DNA of 64,000 nt from an uncultured Bacilli bacterium (GTDB lineage Bacteria; Bacillota_I; Bacilli_A; RFN20; CAG-631), in NCBI GenBank assembly GCA_947627355.1, contig CANQVX010000002.1:111857-175856 (forward strand). Reading direction: 5' to 3'. Below the pieces are notes generated by a model that was not told where the DNA came from, searched no databases, and saw only the letters and a program-made list of their open reading frames with translations. This document shows, in pieces, positions 24,669 through 32,907 of this stretch (the stretch's first letter is position 1; the number at the start of each line of letters is the position of its first letter). The position numbers were made by a program, and so were the translations under genes.

Positions 24669-26000
24669 CTATTTACATTTAAATATTTTTCCATCAATTT
24701 TATTCAAATCAACGTTTTTATCGATAGAATATGCACAAGCTTTACCAATTACTTCTGCTATATCTCTAAGTGTTGCTTGAATTCTAACTGATGCTTCAAC
24801 TCTAAAACTACATGATAAGTGACGTCCACCAACAATAAGGTTGTTGCAATGTTTTGAAATTAAACTGCGATATGGAACTTCATAATATTCACCAATTGTA
24901 TATTTTTGTAATTCTTCTTCAGTGTTTTCTGCATCTTTATGAACATCGACATACCAGTCGGCTTTTGCTATTCCATCTTCAAATGTTGCTCTGTTTTTAT
25001 AATCTTCTTCACTGATTATATAATCACCAACAATTCTTACTGATTCTCTTATTCCTAGCATATCAGCAATCTTACCAACATAAGCATTTTCAAAGCCGGG
25101 AATGTAGTTGATTAAAAATCTACTAAAACGACGAACCATTTGTCTTCCTTCACTAACATAGTAACTAAATCCTTCAGGTGAATTGATATCTTTAATGTTA
25201 GGAAGTTCAGGACAATTAAAGCCCATTACATTTGGTTTACCAGGTGATGAAAAGCCTTGGATATATTTAACATCAGCAGGAACTATAACTTTATCATTGA
25301 TGGCTTTTTCAAAATATGGAATTAATGAATTATCACGAACAAATTCAATTCTATTTGGATCTTCAGGAATACCAAAGCCACCATAATTAATGGAACGTAA
25401 GAAATCACATAAACGACTAGCATTAACATTAGCCATTTCAAATCTTAACGAGCATGATTGATGCATACCATTTTCACCATTGAAATCAATTGGTACATTA
25501 GCAACTCGACAAACAACTGCTTCAGCACTTGTATCGACATAAGTTTTAGCTTTTATGGCATAGAATTCATTTCTGATATAAGCAATTGCATATTTAATGG
25601 TGTTATTTTCCATGATGACATCTAGAAAAGTTGCATCATAATAAACTTTACCACCAGCAGCTTTTATTTTTTCTTCATAGAAATCTGCCCAATCATCACA
25701 ATTGAATGATAAAGCATATGGTCCACCATTGTATCTACAATATGGACTGTACTTTAAATATTCTTCGTTTAGTTTTTTAGTTAGTTTTCCAGTTCCAACA
25801 TGAGTTCTCATAAATGGATGAACTAAACCACGGGTAGAAGTGCCACCTAGTAAAATGCCCTTTTCAAGAATTATAACACTTTTGTTTTCTTCTAAAGCTG
25901 ATAAGGCAACAACCATTCCACTAGTTCCACCACCAACAACTAGAACATCACATTCATCTAAAACAGGAATACTTTTTTGATTATATTGAATTGTTTTCAT
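24669..26000 (-). CDS. FAD-dependent oxidoreductase (FAD_oxidored type)
   Basis: 443 residues from the ATG at 26000; a GTG at 26009 is in frame but has no site upstream. An N-terminal Rossmann motif VLVVGGGTSGMVVALSALEENKSVIILEK binds FAD, followed by GGTSTRGLVHPFMRT. The middle has VYVDTSAEAVVCRVANVP and the C-terminus RESVRIVGDYIISEEDY and NNLIVGGRHLSCSFRVEASVRIQ, the usual end pattern of this family. Such enzymes have broad, mostly unknown oxidoreductase roles; some act in sugar or polysaccharide metabolism. It stands alone between surface genes and the GHL10 lipoprotein, which is transcribed divergently. Confidence 0.82.
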   Translation of the reverse strand: MKTIQYNQKSIPVLDECDVLVVGGGTSGMVVALSALEENKSVIILEKGILLGGTSTRGLVHPFMRTHVGTGKLTKKLNEEYLKYSPYCRYNGGPYALSFNCDDWADFYEEKIKAAGGKVYYDATFLDVIMENNTIKYAIAYIRNEFYAIKAKTYVDTSAEAVVCRVANVPIDFNGENGMHQSCSLRFEMANVNASRLCDFLRSINYGGFGIPEDPNRIEFVRDNSLIPYFEKAINDKVIVPADVKYIQGFSSPGKPNVMGFNCPELPNIKDINSPEGFSYYVSEGRQMVRRFSRFLINYIPGFENAYVGKIADMLGIRESVRIVGDYIISEEDYKNRATFEDGIAKADWYVDVHKDAENTEEELQKYTIGEYYEVPYRSLISKHCNNLIVGGRHLSCSFRVEASVRIQATLRDIAEVIGKACAYSIDKNVDLNKIDGKIFKCK

Positions 26001-26093
26001 TTCTATCACCGCTCTTATTCTATAACAAAAAAATAAAAAAAGATATTATAAAGCATAAAATTTTTGTATAATTAACCTTAGTGAGGTGCTATT

Positions 26094-29027
26094 ATGAAAT
26101 ACAAAAAATTATTAATTGGTTTTTCATGCGTTGCTATGCTTTTAACTGGTTGTGGAAAAAAGGCTGAAAAGGTAAAAGAAGATAAATGGGATACTACTGA
26201 AGAACATGATGTAGAATCACCATTTGTTGAACTTCCTTCAAACGAAAATTACACACCAAAAGTATATAGTGAAGAAGAAAGTGATCTTTCTTATGGAACA
26301 CTTCAAGCCAGCGCAACAATAGGGGACTTAGATAATTTTTATGTTAATCCAATGCGTTATGTTATCACAACAAATGAAATAATCTTTAGAAAGGGTAGTC
26401 AAAATGCTATCAGAGATAAAGCAATTGTTTACACCGCTGACTGGCGATATCGTACTACTCCTCAAAGAGATGAAAGCGTAAAAGAATATGCTATTGAATT
26501 AAACGAAAATAAACAATATGAAGTAACTGAAGTTTCAAATGAAACAGGAACATACATTCCTATAAATGGTTTTGTTGTTTCTTTACCAGCCACTTCAACA
26601 GTTAGTTTTGATTTAAATCAAGTTGTTGATGTTGTTAACTTTACAATTCCTAAGTATAAAAGTGCTGTTTATAATCAAGATGGTGTTAGACGTACATTTT
26701 TAAAAATTAATGAAACATATTTCTGGTCTACTGCTACTGGTAGTCGTGAATATCATATTGCTGCCTTTTTTGATTCAAAGGCTCCATCATCATTGATACC
26801 TTATCCAAATATGCCAATTAATTACATTCATTTTTCATTTGATGAAAATAAAAATGCCTTCACTCCTGATTATTTTAGAAATAGAACTCAAGATTCAGCA
26901 ACAACAATGAATATTGATGAAGAAGGCTTTTTATTAGTTAATGCTGCATCTTCAACAGTACCTTATACGGCATTACTTGAAGAAGGGGCATTATTTAATA
27001 AAGGTGATAGTATTTATTTTGAAAATGTACCACATTATTTTAAAGATGATGTTGTACTTAAAATAGGTCAACCTAGTCAAGTTAATGAAAATGTTGCAGT
27101 AACTACTAGAGTATATAGAGATGCTGGTAGTTTAACTGGTGCTAATGAATGGTCATATGAAGTAAGTGTTGTAAATGATAGAGTAGTAAGTAAAAGCGTT
27201 AATGAAGTTGTACCAAACAATGGTTATGTTTTATCATTCCAAGCTGCTAATGGAGCAACTGCTGAAAATACTATGGCGCCATTACAAGACTTGTTTACAA
27301 TTGGAACTAAAGTAAGTATTGAAAATGGTGAAGTAATTGTTCATTGTGATGCTTTAGATTTAGCTCCATCGGCTGTTCAAGATGCTATTAACCAAACTCA
27401 AAAATATATCGATTTAAGAAATAATGAAAGTTATGATTATGATGCTAAATCGTTAACCAAAATCCAAGCAAAGATGGTTGAAATCTATACTAAGATGCAA
27501 AAATATGATGAAAGCAAATTAACTAATCCAACTTTACAATATTATTATGTAAACATGTTAAATGCTATATTAGCTCAATTAAATCATGCTATGTTAAATG
27601 TCTCAGGTAGTCATGAACCTGTTTATAACCAAGGCTTATGGGCTTATCCTTATGAAAGCACATTAGAACAACTACAAATGAAACTAGATTGGTACAAAGC
27701 AAGTAACATGAATGAAATTATTGTAGGACCAATTGAAGATGGTTATGCTACATATGATTCTAAGATTTTACCTAAGGTTGCTAATTATGATGCTAATTCA
27801 AGAGACTATGGTAAATATGGAAAAGATTATCTAAAAGCCGTTATTGGCGAAGCTCATAAAAGAGGTATGAAGGTTCAAGTTGTTGTTAATAACTGGAGTC
27901 ATTGGAAAGGCGTAGTTGAAAAATATCCTGAATTTAACGACTATTTTGCTTTAAATACTAGAGGCGAATTAATTCAAGATACTTTAGATGGACCTTCTCA
28001 ATATTTAGATCCTGCTAATGCTGTTGTTCAAGAATTTTATTTAAAAGTTTATGAAGAACTACTTAAGAATTATGATATCGATGCTTTACAACTTGATGGT
28101 ATTCGTTATGGTGCTTCTAGTGATGCTTTAGCTACCTCTCAAGGTATAACAGAAGCGGCTAGAGTTGGCTTTAATGAATTCTTATTAAGTAAGGGATATA
28201 AAATCCAATACAATGATATGAAATCATTTATCAGTGGTTTAAGCGGTCAATTTACCTTATTTAATGAATATCGTCGTCAAGTAGTAACTAAATTTGTTGC
28301 TAGATGTCATGAATTAACCCACCGTTATAATGTTATCTTAACTGCTGCTGTTGTAGCCGGTCTTGAATATGCTAGAAGAGCAAAGCTTCAAGCTTGGGAT
28401 GAATGGGCACAAACAGGTATCATTGATGGTATCTATTTAATGGCTTATTATCTAGATAAAGTTTATGTTGAAAAGACAACCAAAGAAGCTTATGAAGCTT
28501 GTGGTTCTCAAACTTTCGTAGCTGCTGGAATTGCTCCAGTATTCCTTGCTATTCCTAACATGGAATTATCATTAGAATTAAAAGATGTTGATGATTATGG
28601 TGCTGTAGGTGGAACAATCTTTGCTAACCATAGTTATGGTGGCAGAACAGATGTTGAATATTATTTAAATGGCCGTTATGGTGGAGCATTTGATAATGAA
28701 TGTGTAACAACATATGATAAGATTTCAAAAACTATGCAAACTATGATGAATGCTATTTTAAGACGTAGTTTATTTATCTATCAAGATAACAATCAACAAA
28801 CTACTGAACAATACAATGCTTTAGTAGAAGAAGCAAAAAAGATTAAATCAATAGCTAATGGAAAAGAAAACACTGCAACTATTGATAAGTTGATTGCTGA
28901 ATTAACAGTTATGTTTAACAATGCTGAAAGTTATGCTTCATCATATGCTGTTACAAGAATCAGAGAATCAATTAATTATACAATTCACATTGCTAAATTG
29001 TATTATACTTACTATAGTGAAATTTAA
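26094..29027 (+). CDS. Large GHL10-family lipoprotein
   Basis: 977 residues. Signal peptide with lipobox LTGC at about residue 20, so it is anchored to the outer membrane face. Residues 45-420 are beta-rich, with two related sections ending in NGFVVSLPA and NNGYVLSFQA, like the N-terminus of the 15.7 kb protein. The GHL10 barrel at about 508-840 has NQGLWAYPYE, MNEIIVGPIEDGYATYDS, YLDPANAVVQEFYL, DALQLDGIRYG and GIYLMAYYLDKVY. A C-terminal helical part (845-977) follows. Likely a surface glycosidase. A -10 TATAAT at 26067-26072 and GAGGTG upstream of the ATG are visible. A GNAT gene follows 14 bases later. Confidence 0.8.
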   Translation: MKYKKLLIGFSCVAMLLTGCGKKAEKVKEDKWDTTEEHDVESPFVELPSNENYTPKVYSEEESDLSYGTLQASATIGDLDNFYVNPMRYVITTNEIIFRKGSQNAIRDKAIVYTADWRYRTTPQRDESVKEYAIELNENKQYEVTEVSNETGTYIPINGFVVSLPATSTVSFDLNQVVDVVNFTIPKYKSAVYNQDGVRRTFLKINETYFWSTATGSREYHIAAFFDSKAPSSLIPYPNMPINYIHFSFDENKNAFTPDYFRNRTQDSATTMNIDEEGFLLVNAASSTVPYTALLEEGALFNKGDSIYFENVPHYFKDDVVLKIGQPSQVNENVAVTTRVYRDAGSLTGANEWSYEVSVVNDRVVSKSVNEVVPNNGYVLSFQAANGATAENTMAPLQDLFTIGTKVSIENGEVIVHCDALDLAPSAVQDAINQTQKYIDLRNNESYDYDAKSLTKIQAKMVEIYTKMQKYDESKLTNPTLQYYYVNMLNAILAQLNHAMLNVSGSHEPVYNQGLWAYPYESTLEQLQMKLDWYKASNMNEIIVGPIEDGYATYDSKILPKVANYDANSRDYGKYGKDYLKAVIGEAHKRGMKVQVVVNNWSHWKGVVEKYPEFNDYFALNTRGELIQDTLDGPSQYLDPANAVVQEFYLKVYEELLKNYDIDALQLDGIRYGASSDALATSQGITEAARVGFNEFLLSKGYKIQYNDMKSFISGLSGQFTLFNEYRRQVVTKFVARCHELTHRYNVILTAAVVAGLEYARRAKLQAWDEWAQTGIIDGIYLMAYYLDKVYVEKTTKEAYEACGSQTFVAAGIAPVFLAIPNMELSLELKDVDDYGAVGGTIFANHSYGGRTDVEYYLNGRYGGAFDNECVTTYDKISKTMQTMMNAILRRSLFIYQDNNQQTTEQYNALVEEAKKIKSIANGKENTATIDKLIAELTVMFNNAESYASSYAVTRIRESINYTIHIAKLYYTYYSEI

Positions 29028-29041
29028 TGAGGTAAGACATT

Positions 29042-29494
29042 ATGGATATGTTAGTAAATCTCTATGAATTAGATGAATCTGTCGATAAAAACGTTGATTT
29101 TGAAATAAGAAGAATCTTATCACCTAACATTCATTTGCTTGAAAAGTTTATTGTTGATAACTTTTCAATGGGTTGGGCTAGTGAAGCAAAAGCAGCTTGT
29201 TATAAATCAAATCCAACTTGCTTTATAGCTATTAAAGATAACCAAATTGTTGGTTTTGCTTGTTATGATGCAACTACTAAAGGTTTCTTTGGTCCACTAG
29301 GAGTACATCCTAACTATCGTAAACAAGGAATCGCTAGTAAATTAATCTTACATACTATGCTTGCTATGAAACAAGATGGTTATGCTTATGCTATTATTGG
29401 TGGAGTTGCTGATAAACTAGTTCCATTTTATAAAAAGACTTGTAAAGCCATGGAAATAGAATTAGGCAAACAAGTCTATTCAAGAATGTTATAA
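29042..29494 (+). CDS. GNAT-family N-acetyltransferase
   Basis: 150 residues with the GNAT acetyl-CoA loop in FFGPLGVHPNYRKQGIASKLILH (the RxxGI/A step) and a core strand CFIAIKDNQIVGFACYD. Substrate cannot be read. Short gap (14 bases) to the GHL10 lipoprotein suggests one transcript. Its stop overlaps the convergent uppP gene by 6 bases, with no terminator between. Confidence 0.8.
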   Translation: MDMLVNLYELDESVDKNVDFEIRRILSPNIHLLEKFIVDNFSMGWASEAKAACYKSNPTCFIAIKDNQIVGFACYDATTKGFFGPLGVHPNYRKQGIASKLILHTMLAMKQDGYAYAIIGGVADKLVPFYKKTCKAMEIELGKQVYSRML

Positions 29495-30310
29495 AATAGC
29501 ATATAAAATAGTAAAAATACCGATAGAAACGAGATAAATAGAAAAATATTTGAAGTGTTTATTGTTTAATTTATTTAAAAATAAATGAATGGCTAGATAA
29601 GTAAATATAAATGTAACAACCATTGATATAATAGAACATATTAATAAATCAATGCTAGCTTTAAATAATAAACAAGCATCATCTAAAGAAAATATAAAAC
29701 TTCCAAAAGCAACAGGAATAAACAATAAAAATGTAAATTCCTTTGCTTTTTTATTTTCAAGCCCTGCTAATTTATTTCCAGTTAAGGTCATACCACTTCT
29801 AGAAATGCCAGGAAAGATTCCAATTAGTTGAAATAAACCAGCCATAAGGGCTTGTTTTATTGATAAAGATTCATTGTTTTTGTTTTCAAGTTTTCTATAT
29901 AAAAGCAAAATAAAAGCAGTAAAGATAAAACCAATACCAACAAATAATAGATTAGAAAACAAAGAATCAATTTTATCTTCTAAAAAGATACCTACTATTC
30001 CAATTGGAATACTAGCAATAATTAGAAAGATAAGATAATCAAAATCTTCTTTTCGTGTCTTATCTTTTAAAAATATATATCTAAAACTACCAACAAATAT
30101 TTTTATAATTAGTTTACGAAAATAGATAACCAGTGCTAGTAACGAACTAAAGTGAAGTAAGATTGTTACAATAGCTATTTGATTTTGATTAATGTGCATG
30201 AAACTTTGTAATAGTAATAAATGTCCACTACTTGAAATTGGTAATATTTCACTGCAACCTTGTATAATTCCTAAGATTATAAATTTTAAGATATTGATTA
30301 GTCTTTGCAT
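29489..30310 (-). CDS. uppP: Undecaprenyl-diphosphatase UppP (BacA)
   Basis: 273 residues, eight membrane helices. Both catalytic motifs are present: GCSEILPISSSGHLLL (residues 18-33, a Gly-Cys variant of the common GxTEFLPISSSGH) and IFPGISRSGMT near 165. It recycles the lipid carrier undecaprenyl pyrophosphate for cell wall and surface polymer synthesis and gives bacitracin resistance when overexpressed. Its start overlaps the end of miaA by 13 bases; last gene of the mutS-mutL-miaA-uppP operon. Confidence 0.93.
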   Translation of the reverse strand: MQRLINILKFIILGIIQGCSEILPISSSGHLLLLQSFMHINQNQIAIVTILLHFSSLLALVIYFRKLIIKIFVGSFRYIFLKDKTRKEDFDYLIFLIIASIPIGIVGIFLEDKIDSLFSNLLFVGIGFIFTAFILLLYRKLENKNNESLSIKQALMAGLFQLIGIFPGISRSGMTLTGNKLAGLENKKAKEFTFLLFIPVAFGSFIFSLDDACLLFKASIDLLICSIISMVVTFIFTYLAIHLFLNKLNNKHFKYFSIYLVSIGIFTILYAIL

Positions 30311-31203
30311 GTATTATCCCTCTTAAAATAATTATATATTTCAAGAGGTGAATTAATACTTACATCAAACCATTTAACATCAAATTGATGTTTTAACCAG
30401 GTCATTTGTCTTTTTCTATATTGTCTTGTTTTGGTTTTTATTTCTTCTTTACATTGTTCTAATGAAATCAAACCATTTAAATAATTTTCAATGCTATGAT
30501 AACCAATAGCATTAGAAGCTGTTGAAGTGGTTTTGTTGTTTTTTACTTCATCAACAACACCATTTTCAAACATTTGTTCAACTCTTAGATTAATATTTTC
30601 ATTTAGTTTTTCTTTATCTAAGGTTAAACCAACAAAAACACAATCATATAATAATTCATGTTTTTGATTACTTATTTGTTTGCTTTTAGTTGAACCACTT
30701 GTTTCATATATTTCAATGGCTCTTAAGACTCTACGTCTATTGTTAGGGTGTAGAATCTTTGCACTTTCAGGATCAATTTTAACTAAATGCTCATATAAAG
30801 TTTGGTTATCTATGTCTTGATATTTTAAAGCAAACTTTTCGTGAAAATCATCGTTTTGTTCGTCAAAATTGTAATCATATAAAGCGGCTTTGATATAAAG
30901 CCCAGTGCCTCCTACAATGATTGGAGTTTTATTTCTAGATTGTACTTCTTTTATTTTTAAACGAATGTTTTTTTGATAATCAGCAACACTATAATTCTTA
31001 TCAATTGGTAAGAAAGAAAATAAGTGATGAGGGATGTTATCCATGCTAGAATCACTGATTTTATCGGTAATTATGTCTAATCCTTGATATACTTGTAAAG
31101 CATCTCCATTGATAATTTCGCCATCTAATAATTTGGCTAGTTCAATGGAATATCTTGTTTTTCCTACGGCGGTTGGCCCAACGATAACTAAAATCTTATT
31201 CAT
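30298..31203 (-). CDS. miaA: tRNA dimethylallyltransferase MiaA
   Basis: 301 residues. Has GPTAVGKT (P-loop, residues 8-15), GDALQVYQGLDI, GGTGLYIKAALY and RQMTWLKHQ. It adds the isopentenyl group to A37 of tRNAs reading UNN codons. It starts at the last base of the mutL stop region (one-base overlap). The mutS-mutL-miaA order is a known conserved arrangement in Firmicutes. Confidence 0.95.
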   Translation of the reverse strand: MNKILVIVGPTAVGKTRYSIELAKLLDGEIINGDALQVYQGLDIITDKISDSSMDNIPHHLFSFLPIDKNYSVADYQKNIRLKIKEVQSRNKTPIIVGGTGLYIKAALYDYNFDEQNDDFHEKFALKYQDIDNQTLYEHLVKIDPESAKILHPNNRRRVLRAIEIYETSGSTKSKQISNQKHELLYDCVFVGLTLDKEKLNENINLRVEQMFENGVVDEVKNNKTTSTASNAIGYHSIENYLNGLISLEQCKEEIKTKTRQYRKRQMTWLKHQFDVKWFDVSINSPLEIYNYFKRDNTCKD

Positions 31204-32906
31204 TAGATTCTTTTAAATGCCTTTTGTAATTCAGACAGGCTATATTTAAGTAAAGTTGGTCTTCCATGAGGGCAAGTATAAGGATTATTACATAAAAATA
31301 AGTCGTGAATAATTTTTTCCATATCGGAAGTTGTTAGATATGAATTAGCTTTTAAGGATGCTTTGCAAGCAAGCGTTGCAATGGCATAGTCCTTTAATTC
31401 ATGTAAATCAATTTTCTTATTATTTATTATTTGTTGTAAGACTAAGTCAACATAGAGATTTAAATCAATCTTATCTAAATAATAAGGAATATGAGTGATT
31501 TTAATTGAATGGTCACCAAATGGTTCGGCTTCAATTTTAACTTCTTTTAATAAGTCTAGATGACTTATTACTTCTTGATAATCTTTGATTGATAAATCAA
31601 CAATTAAAGGAACTAATAAGTCAATGGAATGATGGGTTTCTAAGAATAGTTTTTGATATCTTTCATAACGTATTCTTTCAGCTGCTGCGTGTTGATCAAT
31701 TAAAATAAAGCCATCTTCACATTGGGCTATGATATATGTGCCATGTATTTGACCAATTGGATAATATTCTGAGGTTGTTTTTTGATATTCTTTTTTATCA
31801 AATAGAATTAACGAATCATCATTGCTTACTTGATAATTAGTTTCATCTTCTTTGATGTCAAAGTTCATAAAACCTTGGCTATTGATATCTTTTTGTTTTA
31901 TTTTGATATCATTTACTGGTTTGTTTTTAGTTATTGATTCGTGAATAGTTGTTTCAATCATAGATGTTAATTCTTGTTCTTTTGCTATTCTTATATCTTG
32001 CTTGGTAGGATGGATATTAACATCTAGAATAGTTGGATCAGTTTCGATATATAAAACTGTATAAGGGTATCTGTTTTCAAACAATAATTCATGATAAGCT
32101 TTGATAATAGCATCACTTAAAGATTTGTTTCTAACAAAACGATTGTTAACAAAACAAAAGATGCTATATCTATTAGCCTTGCTAATGTTGATATCGCTAG
32201 TATAACCTTTGATAACAAAATCATTGGTTTTGTTTTCAAAATAAATCATACTTTTAGCGATAGAAACGCTATAAATTGAAGCAATGATATCTAAAATGTT
32301 ATTAGTTCCATTGCTTTGAAAAATAACTTTATCGTTATGGGTTAGTCTAATCCAAACTGATGGATTAGCTAAGGCTAATTTATTAACGATATCAGTAATA
32401 GCAGCAAATTCACTAAAATCATTTTTAAGGTATTTAAGTCTAGCTGGAGTGTTATAGAATAACTCTTCAACCTTGATAATTGTGCCTTGAGGCATAGCAC
32501 AAGGTTCAATTGATTCAACTTCACTGTTGATACAAACTAATTTGGTTCCAACGTTACCTTGTTCACAAGTCATTAGGGTGAATTTTGATACGGCACTGAT
32601 AGCACTTAAAGCTTCACCTCTAAAACCCATAGTTTGAATAGAAAACAAATCATAATCAGTTTTTATTTTGCTTGTAGCGTGTCTTTTTATCGATAGAATC
32701 GCATCTTCTTTAGACATACCACAACCATTATCTCTAATTTCAATTAGAGTTCTACCAGCATCTTTTATGATTACTTCTATTTTTGAAGCTTTAGCATCAA
32801 TACTATTTTCAACTAATTCTTTTACAACATTTAAAGGACGTTCAACAACTTCACCAGCGGCAATTTTATCAGCAAGGGAAGGAGATAAGATAGAAATTTT
32901 ATTCAT
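31203..32906 (-). CDS. mutL: DNA mismatch repair protein MutL
   Basis: 567 residues. GHKL ATPase motifs NSIDAKA, DNGCGM, TMGFRGEALSAIS in the N-terminal domain, and a C-terminal dimerisation domain from about 375 (QIHGTYIIAQCEDG, DQHAAAERIRYERY) with ACKASLKA and CPHGRPT at the end. DQHAAAERIRYE is the endonuclease-type motif (DQHAxxERIxYE), so strand nicking by MutL is expected, matching the absence of MutH in such bacteria. It begins one base after the mutS stop. Confidence 0.95.
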   Translation of the reverse strand: MNKISILSPSLADKIAAGEVVERPLNVVKELVENSIDAKASKIEVIIKDAGRTLIEIRDNGCGMSKEDAILSIKRHATSKIKTDYDLFSIQTMGFRGEALSAISAVSKFTLMTCEQGNVGTKLVCINSEVESIEPCAMPQGTIIKVEELFYNTPARLKYLKNDFSEFAAITDIVNKLALANPSVWIRLTHNDKVIFQSNGTNNILDIIASIYSVSIAKSMIYFENKTNDFVIKGYTSDINISKANRYSIFCFVNNRFVRNKSLSDAIIKAYHELLFENRYPYTVLYIETDPTILDVNIHPTKQDIRIAKEQELTSMIETTIHESITKNKPVNDIKIKQKDINSQGFMNFDIKEDETNYQVSNDDSLILFDKKEYQKTTSEYYPIGQIHGTYIIAQCEDGFILIDQHAAAERIRYERYQKLFLETHHSIDLLVPLIVDLSIKDYQEVISHLDLLKEVKIEAEPFGDHSIKITHIPYYLDKIDLNLYVDLVLQQIINNKKIDLHELKDYAIATLACKASLKANSYLTTSDMEKIIHDLFLCNNPYTCPHGRPTLLKYSLSELQKAFKRI

Positions 32907-32907
32907 T

